From Fastidiosipila sp964627125 (lineage in GTDB: Bacteria > Bacillota > Clostridia > Saccharofermentanales > Fastidiosipilaceae), in the NCBI GenBank assembly GCA_964627125.1, contig CAZVJQ010000004.1, positions 4,115-68,114 on the forward strand: a stretch of 64,000 bases of DNA, given 5' to 3'. Of this stretch, positions 43,031 through 52,152 are shown in pieces. Under the pieces are notes generated by a model. That model saw only the letters and a list, made by a program, of their open reading frames with translations, had not been told where the DNA came from and did no database searches. The position numbers and the translations under genes are program-made. The stretch's first letter is position 1, and each line of letters begins with the position of its first letter.

Positions 43031-44494
43031 TTACTTATTGTATGTACCATGTTCGGTCTTACAAAACTCTCTAGCTGCTTCTCTTAAGTCTTCAGGACCT
43101 AAGAATAAGATTAGATCATCTTGTTCGACTCTATCCTTAAATATATCAACTAGGTCATCAACTGAATTTGCTGAGACTGCTTCATTGTACTTAGATGAGA
43201 AGTCTTCGGCGAACTTTTCAGCGCTTTGGCCATAATCGTCAAACTCTCTAGATGAGTAGATTTTGTAATAAACAACAAATGGATATTCCTTGAGAAGCTC
43301 AATGTAATCATCATAATAATCTCTAGCACGGCTATAGTTTAAGATTTGAACTATTGGCCAAATACGGTTATCAGTAACTTCATTAGCGGCTTCAAGTGTG
43401 ACTTCAATTTCAGTGGGGTGATGGGCATAGTCAGCTACTACATCAGCTCCTAGGAAGCTACCGAAGTAATCAAATCGTCCGCTAACTCCTTTAAACTTGG
43501 TTAAAGCAGCTTGTTCAGCTTCAATAGTGCTTCCATGTAAATGAGCCATAATTATAGCGACTAGAGCATTGCTGACATTGTGTTTACCAGGGACACCTAA
43601 TGTAAATTCAGCGTAAAATTCATTATTTTTATATACTTCAAAGCTAGCTGATGAACTTTCGTGAGTTAAGTTTTTGTAGTAGAAATCAGCTTGCTGTTCT
43701 TGTGATTTATCGTACTCGCCAAAAGTGATAATGTTAGGAGTTGTTAAATTATTTTCAGCAAGTTTCTCTTGATACTTAGCCAAAAACTCAGGAATATTAT
43801 CAGCATCTGCAGGGAGAATGAGGTTTCCACCTTCATTTAGCTTAAGTGCAAAATCTACGAATGCATCAATAATATTTTCTAAACTACCGTAGTAATCTAA
43901 ATGGTCTGCATCTATGTTAAGTATCGCAGAGCTTGTAGAATTAAAGTTCAAGAAAGATTTCTTATATTCATCTGCTTCATTTACTAGCAGTGTGTCAGAA
44001 CCTAGTCGAACAGAATGATTATCGAAGTGTTCGAATTCAGAACCTAAGTGAACAGTAGGGTTTTTACTTGCTTCCATTAAGATAAGAGCAGTTAAACCAC
44101 TAGTTGTTGATTTACCGTGAGTACCTGCTATGTTGATTACTTGATCAAACCTTCTTGTTAACCAGCCTAAAAATTCAGCTCTAGTGACTGTATTAATATT
44201 TAATTCACGAGCCTGTAATAATTCTGGATTAGAATCTGGGATAGCCGAAGAGTAGACTACTAAATCTGGTTGATAATTAAGAATATTTGGAGCAACTTGC
44301 TCATTATTAATCTCAACACCCATATCTATTAATCTTCTAGTTTGGCTTGAAATTCTAGGATCAGATCCAGAAACTTGAAAGTTTAGATTTAAGGCAATTG
44401 CTGCTAGACCAGACATACTAATACCATCAATACCAATAAAATAAATTTTACTATTTTCTGGTATATGGTTTAAAACATTTTTACTATTTGTCAT
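43031..44494 (-). CDS. murC: UDP-N-acetylmuramate--L-alanine ligase
   Basis: MurC adds the first amino acid (L-Ala) to UDP-MurNAc in peptidoglycan synthesis. The N-terminal Rossmann motif is FIGIDGISMSGLA, the ATP loop GTHGKST is at 124-130, and VADYAHHPTEI is in the central/C-terminal part. 487 residues is slightly long. The ribosome site is poor. An exact GCTTTGGCC (43223-43231) here lies antisense and in a different frame from the Ala-Leu-Ala copies; a TTTGGCC variant is at 43356-43362. Confidence 0.95.
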   Translation of the reverse strand: MTNSKNVLNHIPENSKIYFIGIDGISMSGLAAIALNLNFQVSGSDPRISSQTRRLIDMGVEINNEQVAPNILNYQPDLVVYSSAIPDSNPELLQARELNINTVTRAEFLGWLTRRFDQVINIAGTHGKSTTSGLTALILMEASKNPTVHLGSEFEHFDNHSVRLGSDTLLVNEADEYKKSFLNFNSTSSAILNIDADHLDYYGSLENIIDAFVDFALKLNEGGNLILPADADNIPEFLAKYQEKLAENNLTTPNIITFGEYDKSQEQQADFYYKNLTHESSSASFEVYKNNEFYAEFTLGVPGKHNVSNALVAIIMAHLHGSTIEAEQAALTKFKGVSGRFDYFGSFLGADVVADYAHHPTEIEVTLEAANEVTDNRIWPIVQILNYSRARDYYDDYIELLKEYPFVVYYKIYSSREFDDYGQSAEKFAEDFSSKYNEAVSANSVDDLVDIFKDRVEQDDLILFLGPEDLREAAREFCKTEHGTYNK

Positions 44495-44596
44495 ATATAA
44501 TCGCTTTCATAAATAATTTGAATTATGTAAATATTTTAACACTCTATGAAAATACTTTCATTAACTGCTAAAATAAGACGCAAAGAGGAAATAATA

Positions 44597-45652
44597 ATGG
44601 GAAATAAAAAAGGTTTTGGTTTCTATTTAGGTAGATTTTTAATAGTAATGGTTGGACTAATTATAGGGGCCATTGTATTCTTATATCAAACACTTGGAAA
44701 TGTTGATTTCGTTAATATTCAAGGTGTGGACCAGGATAATACTAACGATAATAATTTAGCTGAATATTTTAGAATAGCTGAGAGTCAAGATGAAGGTAAT
44801 TTAGGGCATGTAGAGTTATTCATAGATCCAGACTATCCTATTACTTATGTTGAGCAAAAAGATTCAAATGTTGAAAATATTTTAGTCTTTGGTATTGATT
44901 CTAGAGGTGAAGAGGCAGCTCGTGCTGACAGTATCATGATTGTTACTGTTAATAGAAATGATAATAGCATTAAATTAACATCTGTATTAAGAGATACTGA
45001 AATGAATATGAATAGTTCTGCTGGAAGTAGAAATAAGGTTAATGCATCTTATGCCTTCGGTGGTGTCGGTATGTTGATTAATACTTTAAACAGTAACTTA
45101 GATTTAGATATTCAAAGATTTGTTATGTTTGATTTCTGGAGTGCTGTAGGTTTCGTCGATGCATTAGGCGGTGTTACTTTAAATATATCTAGTCAAGCAG
45201 AACTAGATGCAACAAATGATGTAATTAATGGTACTTCTAATGTATTAGGAGAAAATCCAAGTGACTATCATTTACAGAGTACCGGTGAAATTGAGATGAA
45301 TGGTATTCAAGCAATTTCTTGGGCAAGAGTAAGAGCTATAGATTCAGACTTCGGTAGAACTTCAAGACAAAGAATGTTAGCTGATAGCATGATTGAAGAA
45401 TTCTCTAATAAAAATCTTATATCACAAGGTAATTTCGCTGTATCAGTTTTAAACCAACTTGAAACTAATATTGATAGAAACAACATGGTGAGAATAGGGT
45501 TTAATGCAGTTGGTCTATTAGGAAATAGAGATCAATATTATGTTCCTCAAGAAGGTATGTATGATGTGAACTATAACAATTGGAATATGATTTATGACCC
45601 AGCTGTTCAAATTCCAGACCTACATAATTTCATTTGGAATACAGGTGAATAA
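44597..45652 (+). CDS. LCP (LytR-CpsA-Psr) family cell-wall polymer ligase
   Basis: LCP enzymes move wall teichoic acid or other glycopolymers from undecaprenyl carriers to peptidoglycan. A single membrane segment (about 9-33) precedes the LCP domain with VFGIDSR, RADSIMIVTVN, LTSVLRDT, VMFDFWSAVGFVDALGGV and ARVRAIDSDFGRTSRQR, which supply the conserved Asp and Arg residues. The longest frame starts 51 bp earlier; AGAGGAA selects the ATG at 44597 (351 residues). It is divergent from murC and followed by a tail-anchored unknown protein 1 bp after its stop. Confidence 0.92.
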   Translation: MGNKKGFGFYLGRFLIVMVGLIIGAIVFLYQTLGNVDFVNIQGVDQDNTNDNNLAEYFRIAESQDEGNLGHVELFIDPDYPITYVEQKDSNVENILVFGIDSRGEEAARADSIMIVTVNRNDNSIKLTSVLRDTEMNMNSSAGSRNKVNASYAFGGVGMLINTLNSNLDLDIQRFVMFDFWSAVGFVDALGGVTLNISSQAELDATNDVINGTSNVLGENPSDYHLQSTGEIEMNGIQAISWARVRAIDSDFGRTSRQRMLADSMIEEFSNKNLISQGNFAVSVLNQLETNIDRNNMVRIGFNAVGLLGNRDQYYVPQEGMYDVNYNNWNMIYDPAVQIPDLHNFIWNTGE

Positions 45653-45653
45653 T

Positions 45654-46328
45654 ATGAATAATAATCAAGAATCCATGCCAAATCTAGATGTAAAAAGAGT
45701 AGATGAGAAGATTGAAGAACTAACTCAGTCAGTTAATAATCATCCAAACCCACTTACTCAGAAAGAATTAGATTACTATAAAAGAGCAAGAGAAGAGGCT
45801 TTAAGAAGACAAAGTAAGGTTAAGCCTGTTAGCTCTTTAAACAATGTTCAGAAGAATAATTTTAACCCGAATTTAAAACCTGCTAGTAATCAAGATATAA
45901 ATAATTCTCAATATATGAGAAACCATAGTCCTGAAAACTATCAAAAAACTGGTATTAGCCCTTATCCTGTGAATGTCAATAATAATCAAAATCAAAATGT
46001 ACAGCCGCCTGTAAGCGAATATGCCAGACCTATAACCGCGGAACATAAGGCTGAACAAGACAAGATTAAGCATATTGAGAAACAAAGGTACTATGATTCA
46101 AGATATGCAGATGGTAAATCTAATAAATCAAAGAGTAGAAATTTTGAATTAAGACAATCTGAACGTAGTAGAGAAATTAGCCAAAATAATACTTATGAAG
46201 AGCAAAGAAATTTTCAAGAACCTAGACCTAAGAGAAGAAGAAGTCGTTGGATCTTTTGGCTATTATACTTATTAATCGGGATTGCAATTGGATATTTAGT
46301 GCCACTACTATTACTCCGACTTCTATAA
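45654..46328 (+). CDS. Asn/Gln-rich tail-anchored membrane protein of unknown function
   Basis: The 224-residue product has a long hydrophilic part (about 1-195) rich in Asn, Gln, Lys, Arg and Pro, then a basic RPKRRRSR stretch and a single C-terminal membrane segment (about 199-222). The N-terminal part would face the cytoplasm. I do not recognise a family. AGGTGA inside the end of the LCP gene and the 1-bp spacing show translational coupling, so a role near the cell-wall ligase is plausible but unproven. Confidence 0.7.
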   Translation: MNNNQESMPNLDVKRVDEKIEELTQSVNNHPNPLTQKELDYYKRAREEALRRQSKVKPVSSLNNVQKNNFNPNLKPASNQDINNSQYMRNHSPENYQKTGISPYPVNVNNNQNQNVQPPVSEYARPITAEHKAEQDKIKHIEKQRYYDSRYADGKSNKSKSRNFELRQSERSREISQNNTYEEQRNFQEPRPKRRRSRWIFWLLYLLIGIAIGYLVPLLLLRLL

Positions 46329-46354
46329 AGTTTTATTTAGTATATAAATATGAC

Positions 46355-46382
46355 AATGGCCACCTCGCTTGAAGTAGCCATT
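46355..46382 (-). terminator. Hairpin between convergent genes, probably ending the prs operon
   Basis: AATGGC.../...GCCATT arms with a 12-bp extent. The two imperfect positions are G-U pairs in minus-strand RNA but C-A mismatches in plus-strand RNA, so the structure favours the minus strand. The U-run is poor. Confidence 0.5.
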
Positions 46383-46404
46383 AGTTTTATAGTTATCAGA
46401 AGAT

Positions 46405-47646
46405 TTAGTTATTATTAAATAGACGTTGCTCTTTACTTCTATGTAATAATTCAGCGATTTGAGATGATTGATCTAATATTCCTGAGATTGATGCTTGGTG
46501 ATTTAATGCATCTATTAGTTCTGCTGTCATATTACTCATATCTACATCTCTATACCATGGTCTTGCTAGCATCTCCTCAGAGTGTGCTGTTAAGTTAGTA
46601 CCATATAGTCTATGCAGATGACCATTGTTATATGCTTCATCTAGTGGAGCTAATCCATTTGTTAGAAGTGGGTAGGTTGCTAACATTAATACATTCTTAG
46701 CACCTAGTTCTTCTTTTAATGTCTTGGCTGTTCTAGTTACAGTTTCACCTGAGAAGACAATATCATCAATTATTACAGCTGTTTTACCTTCTAAATCATT
46801 ACCTAGATAATTGAAGTTAACAATTGGGTTTTTACCATTTTCTCTAGTGCTAAAATCTCTTTCTCTAAAGAATGTACCAACTTGTAAGCCAAGCATGGAA
46901 GCGTAGTAAGTAGCACGCTTCATACCTTTTTCATCCGGACTAATAATAATAGTTTGCTCAGGATCATTAAAATCAATGTCTGGATTTTCACTAATAACTG
47001 ATTTTAATAGGCTGTATGAAGTTGGAATGTTTTCAATTCCATATAATGGAATTGCATTTTCAACTCTTGGTTCATGTGGGTCAAAAGTCATAATAACTTG
47101 AACACCCATTCTATTTAATTCTTTAAGCATGTTTGCTGCATCTAAAGACTCTCTAGATGTTCTAATATCTTGCAAGCCTTGGTATAAGTATGGCATTACA
47201 ACACTAATTCTTCTAGCCTTATTACTTGCTGCTAAAATCACTCTCTTAATGTTTTGGAAGTGCTCGTCTGGTGACATTGGAACTTCTCTTTGGAACATCT
47301 TGTAAGTTGTATAGTGGTTAGTTACATCACTAAAAATATATAAGTCATGACCACGGACAGTGTCGTGAAGGGTGGCTTTGCCCTCGCCGGAAGCAAAACG
47401 AGTAATCTCAGTATTTACCATGAAGTTATTTCTCATGAAACCAGGTTCATTAGTTAAAAGAGAAGGATACTTTTGAACTGTATTCATTCTTAAGTTGTAT
47501 AGATGTCTATCAACCTTTTGGACGAATTCTTCAGTACCTGGTAGTGAAATCAAACCTACAGGACCATTTGTCTCCATGAAGTTTGCACCTGCAGAGTTAT
47601 ACATGTAGTAATTATCATCATTTAATTGGAATTGTATACCAGCCAT
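46405..47646 (-). CDS. Divergent ribose-phosphate pyrophosphokinase paralogue (second copy)
   Basis: The fold is that of PRPP synthetase: VRGHDLYIFSD (98-108), His191 in TFDPHEPRVENA, and a PRPP loop VIIDDIVFSGETV (291-303). The usual RQDRK-type nucleotide motif is changed to GLQDIR (157-162), and the flexible catalytic loop has Arg-Glu-Arg (261-263) instead of starting with Lys. It may be a poorly active or regulatory subunit paired with the upstream copy, much as PRS-associated proteins pair with PRS in animals; that is inference. 413 residues, about 90 longer than standard PRS. Its ATG overlaps the stop of the first copy by one base. Confidence 0.8.
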   Translation of the reverse strand: MAGIQFQLNDDNYYMYNSAGANFMETNGPVGLISLPGTEEFVQKVDRHLYNLRMNTVQKYPSLLTNEPGFMRNNFMVNTEITRFASGEGKATLHDTVRGHDLYIFSDVTNHYTTYKMFQREVPMSPDEHFQNIKRVILAASNKARRISVVMPYLYQGLQDIRTSRESLDAANMLKELNRMGVQVIMTFDPHEPRVENAIPLYGIENIPTSYSLLKSVISENPDIDFNDPEQTIIISPDEKGMKRATYYASMLGLQVGTFFRERDFSTRENGKNPIVNFNYLGNDLEGKTAVIIDDIVFSGETVTRTAKTLKEELGAKNVLMLATYPLLTNGLAPLDEAYNNGHLHRLYGTNLTAHSEEMLARPWYRDVDMSNMTAELIDALNHQASISGILDQSSQIAELLHRSKEQRLFNNN

Positions 47647-48872
47647 TATTCACTCTCCTTATTTCTAATGCTATCTAAATATTCATTAATTTTATTAGTT
47701 TGATCAATTAAGTCAGACATAGAAGCATCGTGGTTTAAAGCATCAACAATAAGTGCAACGAAGTTTGAACAATCAATATCGTAGTACCAATCTCTAGCTA
47801 GTAATTCAGGAGTTCTATAAACTAAGTTACTGCTAAATACATAATCGATATGACCATCTTCATATGCCTTATCAAAATTATCTAGACCAGATGAGAAGAG
47901 AGCGAAGGTTGTACAACAGATAACTCGTTTTGCACCACGTGCTTTCATTTCCTTAGCGATGTCTAACATGGAATCACCACTAGCAATCATGTCATCGATA
48001 ACAATAACATCTTTACCTTCAATATTATCACCTAAGAATTCATGAGCAATAATAGGGTTACGACCATCAACAATTTTTGTATAATCGCGTAGCTTATAGA
48101 ATGTTCCTAATGGTTGTTCAAGTAAATTTGAAAAGTACATAACTCTATCAATTGCACCTTCATCTGGAGCAACAAATACAAGACTATCACCGAAGAAATC
48201 TATCCCTTCAACATTTTCGTGTAAAGCTGTTATTAATTGATTATGGATTGGAATATTTTCAAATCCAGAAATAGGAGTTGCATTTGAAACTCTAGGGTCA
48301 TGAGCATCAAATGTAATTAAGTTATCTACTCCTAATACTTCTAATTCTTCAAGCATCCATGCAGCATCTAGAGATTCTCTAGAACTACGTCTATGTTGTC
48401 TACTCTCATATAAGAAAGGCATAATTACATTAATACGTCTTGCCTTACCACTAGCTGCCAAAATTAATCTTTTTAAATCTTGGAAGTGTTCATCAGGTGT
48501 CATTATTTTATCTTCACCATAGAATTTATAAGTAGCAGAGTAATTCATAACATCGACGAAAATAAATAAGTCATGTCCTCTTACAGTATCTTTAAAAGTA
48601 GCAGTCGCTTCACCAGTTGCAATTCTATTATTGTATGAAACTACTCGATAATCATCTCTCAAGAAACCATGTGATTTTATTTCAGCATCAGCAGAGTATC
48701 TATTTCTTCTTTTAGCTAAATATTCATTTACTTGACTAGTAAATTCTTTTGCTCCTGGAGTTGCAACTAGACCAATAGGTCCTACAGGCTCCATATAATT
48801 ATCACCGTCATGTTTATAACTATAATATGATCTATATGGTGATTGTCCCTTGAGCTCAGAAGACTCGTTCAT
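47646..48872 (-). CDS. prs: Ribose-phosphate pyrophosphokinase, long form (first copy)
   Basis: PRPP synthetase transfers pyrophosphate from ATP to ribose-5-phosphate. This 408-residue copy keeps the key residues: RQHRR (158-162), His191 in TFDAHDPRVSNA, Lys260 and Arg262 in the flexible loop (TFYKLRD) and the PRPP loop VIDDMIASGDS (291-301). An extra N-terminal segment of about 70 residues and insertions make it longer than the 315-residue classical form. GGAGG precedes the ATG. It is the first gene of a two-gene operon, read from a promoter containing a palindrome and facing ysxC. Confidence 0.88.
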   Translation of the reverse strand: MNESSELKGQSPYRSYYSYKHDGDNYMEPVGPIGLVATPGAKEFTSQVNEYLAKRRNRYSADAEIKSHGFLRDDYRVVSYNNRIATGEATATFKDTVRGHDLFIFVDVMNYSATYKFYGEDKIMTPDEHFQDLKRLILAASGKARRINVIMPFLYESRQHRRSSRESLDAAWMLEELEVLGVDNLITFDAHDPRVSNATPISGFENIPIHNQLITALHENVEGIDFFGDSLVFVAPDEGAIDRVMYFSNLLEQPLGTFYKLRDYTKIVDGRNPIIAHEFLGDNIEGKDVIVIDDMIASGDSMLDIAKEMKARGAKRVICCTTFALFSSGLDNFDKAYEDGHIDYVFSSNLVYRTPELLARDWYYDIDCSNFVALIVDALNHDASMSDLIDQTNKINEYLDSIRNKESE

Positions 48873-48911
48873 AAAAATTCCTCCATATGTTCTTTCGCAT
48901 TTTCCGTGAAC

Positions 48912-48946
48912 TTGTAAAATATTAATTTACATTGATATAATGTAAA
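48912..48946. promoter_or_regulatory. Divergent prs/ysxC promoters sharing a palindrome
   Basis: Minus strand: TTTACA (48946-48941), 16 bp, TAATAT (48924-48919) for prs. Plus strand: TTGTAA (48912-48917), 18 bp, TATAAT (48936-48941) for ysxC. The palindrome TTTACATT-GATAT-AATGTAAA (48926-48946) lies between and over these elements, so one regulator could control both directions. Confidence 0.6.
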
Positions 48947-49066
48947 CTTATATTAATCGTAATCAGCTCTATTATATTATAAAAGCTAAGCGATTTCATT
49001 GTTCTTTAAGACAGTAAAGAGTATACAGTAAATAAGTAAACACATAGTGATAAGGAAGATAAAACA

Positions 49067-49672
49067 ATGCTAAATTTTGGAAATATGAAACATATAAAAA
49101 CTGCAGGTTCAGTAAAGGATCTTCCTGAGGCGAACTATCCTGAAATAGTTTTAGCAGGTCGTTCAAACGTCGGTAAATCAAGTTTGATTAATGCACTTGG
49201 TAATAATAAAACCTTAGCTAGAGTCTCTTCTAGTCCAGGTAAAACTAGATTAATTCTTTATTTCTTAGTTGACAATGAATTTATTCTAACTGACTTGCCT
49301 GGTTATGGTTATGCAAATGCCGATAAATCCACTGTATCTCAGTTCAACAAGCTTACAGATGATTATCTGTCCAGTGATAGACCTATAGAATTAGTCCTTT
49401 TCCTATTAGACATTAGACATAAACCTAGTGTTCAAGATGAGATAATGTTCGAATATTTAAATGATGTAGGCTTACCATATGTAGTTATTTTGGCCAAAGC
49501 AGACAAACTTAGTCGCAAACAAATCAATGATAGAATTATAGAATTTAGAAAACTAGATTATATAGGTCAAGAGGGAGCTATTTTCCCAATCTCTAGTTCT
49601 AAGAAAGAAGGCTTGCGAGATTTACAAGAATTCTTATCTGATTATGTTGCTGAGCTGAAAGAAAATTCGTAA
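49067..49672 (+). CDS. ysxC: Ribosome biogenesis GTPase YsxC (EngB family)
   Basis: YsxC/YihA is an essential GTPase that helps late 50S assembly. G1 is AGRSNVGKSS (about 31-40), G3 DLPGYGYA (about 75-82) and G4 AKADK. 201 residues, normal. It is read from the promoter at 48912-48941. An exact GCTTTGGCC lies on the minus strand at 49492-49500. comEC follows after 74 bp. Confidence 0.95.
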   Translation: MLNFGNMKHIKTAGSVKDLPEANYPEIVLAGRSNVGKSSLINALGNNKTLARVSSSPGKTRLILYFLVDNEFILTDLPGYGYANADKSTVSQFNKLTDDYLSSDRPIELVLFLLDIRHKPSVQDEIMFEYLNDVGLPYVVILAKADKLSRKQINDRIIEFRKLDYIGQEGAIFPISSSKKEGLRDLQEFLSDYVAELKENS

Positions 49673-49712
49673 ACAAAAGTAGTTTTTACTTATTAAATGT
49701 AGATATTATTTA

Positions 49713-49746
49713 AAATCCTTCTAGTTAAGATTTACTGGGAGGATTT
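49713..49746 (+). promoter_or_regulatory. Hairpin that buries the comEC ribosome-binding site
   Basis: AAATCCTTCTAG (49713-49724) pairs over 12 bp, two of them G-U, with CTGGGAGGATTT (49735-49746). The right arm contains the whole Shine-Dalgarno GGGAGG and touches the ATG at 49747. No U-run follows, so it is not a terminator. Confidence 0.6.
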
Positions 49747-52152
49747 ATGCTTTCAGTAATTAATAGAACAAAAGAAATTTTTATTGACTTGGATAAGAAG
49801 TATCCAAGCTTAGTTCTTGTTATTTTTAGTTTTATATTGGCAAGTCAAGTAATTGTATTTAGAGTTAATTACATTATATTAATTATCCTTCTACTCTTTA
49901 TACTGGTTTATCTTCAGAATAAACCAAATGTATTTAAACTTATTTCTATAGTTTTAATTATATGGATATATCTTAGTTTTTCGCTTCATAAATATTATCA
50001 ATCTTCATTGATTTATGATTTTAGACATAGCTATTTAGAAAATACTAATTTTGAAATAGTTATAGACAGCATTGAGTTAAATAGAGTTGATGAAAGAGTA
50101 ATTATTGAAGGTGAAATAATTATAGGTAAAAATGAAAGAATAAATGTCTATTTTTCTACTAGAAATGAGAAGTTTTTCAATCTAGTTCCTGGTCAAGTCA
50201 TCTTATTGAATACTAAAGGCAGTGTTATTTCCCCGGAAAGAATTCCTAATGGATTTGATGAGGAAGAATGGTTAGCTAAGAAAGGTATTTATTATAGAAT
50301 TCAAGTTAATGATAATACAAATTTTAGAGTTTTAAGAACTATGAATTTTGGTTATAGATTAACTAGAAAAATACATGAATTAAGAAAATATTTTACTGAA
50401 AACTTGAGAAAGTATAGCAATGTAGATACTGCTGGATTAATACCTGCAATGCTATATGGAGACACTCAATATCTATCTTCTGATTTGGAGGATAGATTTC
50501 AAGACTTAGGTCTATCTCATGTTCTAGTTGCTTCAGGGAGCAATGTTAGTTTAGCTCTAAGTATTATAGATATGATTCTAAAGAGATTTACAAAGAACGG
50601 AAAGATAAAAATAATATTTGAAATACTCTTTTTATCTTTTTTATCTCTATTAAGTTTATGGGATATTGCAATTACTAGAGCTACAATAATGAAAGTTATT
50701 GAGTTAATTTATAAATTCAATAATAAGCGGAGCAGTAAAATTAATTATCTTCTTATATCTATATTAATAATGTCTATTATTAATCCTTATAATCTTTTGA
50801 GTATGTCTATGCAATTATCTTTCTTAAGTTGCTTAGCTGTCTATTCATTTCAAGATATTCAATTCAAAAGAACTTACAAGAAGAGGCAGACTAAGAGTAT
50901 ATCTAGAAGACTTATTGAGAGTTTATATCTTTACTTATATATTCAAATATTTATATTCCCTATACTATTTCAGATGGATGCTGAATTTTCATTAGTAATG
51001 ATTGTTTCAAATATATTCTTAGTATTTCTAACTGAGATATTACTCATATGGGCTTTTATATTTATTTTTATATCACCGATAGGATTATTAGCATCAGTTT
51101 TTGCAAGTTCATTAATGGGATTAGCAAGTTTTATTTTACTTACGTTTGAATATATTTTTAAACTATTCAACTTATATATATCTATAGAAAATATCTTCTA
51201 TTTCATTTTGATATTTATTCCGTGGAGTAAGATTTATGATATTAACTTAAGTAGATTAGAAAAGAATGTGTTTATTAGAATTAAGTTCATTGCTGCTATT
51301 TTACTCATAGTGATATACGGTTTAATTGAGAATAATACATATGGAGTATATTTCTTTGATGTAGGTCAGGGTGATAGTAGCTTGATAAAGACTAAGTCAG
51401 ATACTGTAATGATTGATTTGGCTAGAACTTATGAAGGTAGAAATGTTGTTTCTGCTTTAGAACATTTAAATATTAAAACCATTGATTATTTAATTTTGAC
51501 TCACTTGGATGAGGATCATGTGGGGGGACTGGAGGCTTTGGCCAATAGTGAGATAAAAATTGATAATATTTTATTAAGTAAATTTGCTAGTAGCGAAGAA
51601 GATAAATATTTAAATTTGATGGATATTTTATCGATTGTTGAGCTTGATAATATCTACTATTTAGGAGCAGGTGATGCACTATATTTAGATGAAATACAGA
51701 TGGAATTTCTAGGACCAATTCTAGACAGTCAGAATCATAACAATGATAGTCTAGTGTTTATAAGTAGACAATTTTATACTAATATACTTTGGACAGGAGA
51801 TATTGATATTGCAACTGAGCATTCTTATGTTGTTGAATATGTGGCCCCAAACATAGATGTAATTCATGCTAGTCATCATGGGTCAAATGACGGGACAAGT
51901 GAAGAGTTGTTAAATTGGGCGAATCCAGAATTTGCTGTGATCAGCGCAGGATTTAGTAATAGATATAGACATCCATCGATAAATGTATTAGAACGTCTGG
52001 AAGAGGGGAGAGTTGAAGTTTGGCGAACTGATCTAAATGGAACTATCTTAATGCGAGCAGATGGGAAATCAGCTAAACTAGAGTATATTTTTCAATCTAT
52101 CTATATGCCAGATTTTTATGATAAAATAAAACTTGCGGTTAAAGGGGAGTAA
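49747..52152 (+). CDS. comEC: ComEC/Rec2 DNA-uptake channel protein
   Basis: ComEC forms the membrane channel that brings single-stranded DNA into competent cells. The 801-residue product has an N-terminal membrane and OB-like part (about 1-190), the competence core GLIPAMLYGDTQYLSSDLEDRF...LGLSHVLVASGSNVSL (about 235-275), many membrane segments to about 530, and a C-terminal metallo-beta-lactamase-like nuclease domain with FFDVGQGDS, THLDEDHVGG (about 585-594) and HASHHGSNDG. It is intact, so the cell may be naturally transformable; comEA is not in the window. Its ribosome site is in a hairpin. An exact GCTTTGGCC is at 51535-51543. Confidence 0.92.
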   Translation: MLSVINRTKEIFIDLDKKYPSLVLVIFSFILASQVIVFRVNYIILIILLLFILVYLQNKPNVFKLISIVLIIWIYLSFSLHKYYQSSLIYDFRHSYLENTNFEIVIDSIELNRVDERVIIEGEIIIGKNERINVYFSTRNEKFFNLVPGQVILLNTKGSVISPERIPNGFDEEEWLAKKGIYYRIQVNDNTNFRVLRTMNFGYRLTRKIHELRKYFTENLRKYSNVDTAGLIPAMLYGDTQYLSSDLEDRFQDLGLSHVLVASGSNVSLALSIIDMILKRFTKNGKIKIIFEILFLSFLSLLSLWDIAITRATIMKVIELIYKFNNKRSSKINYLLISILIMSIINPYNLLSMSMQLSFLSCLAVYSFQDIQFKRTYKKRQTKSISRRLIESLYLYLYIQIFIFPILFQMDAEFSLVMIVSNIFLVFLTEILLIWAFIFIFISPIGLLASVFASSLMGLASFILLTFEYIFKLFNLYISIENIFYFILIFIPWSKIYDINLSRLEKNVFIRIKFIAAILLIVIYGLIENNTYGVYFFDVGQGDSSLIKTKSDTVMIDLARTYEGRNVVSALEHLNIKTIDYLILTHLDEDHVGGLEALANSEIKIDNILLSKFASSEEDKYLNLMDILSIVELDNIYYLGAGDALYLDEIQMEFLGPILDSQNHNNDSLVFISRQFYTNILWTGDIDIATEHSYVVEYVAPNIDVIHASHHGSNDGTSEELLNWANPEFAVISAGFSNRYRHPSINVLERLEEGRVEVWRTDLNGTILMRADGKSAKLEYIFQSIYMPDFYDKIKLAVKGE

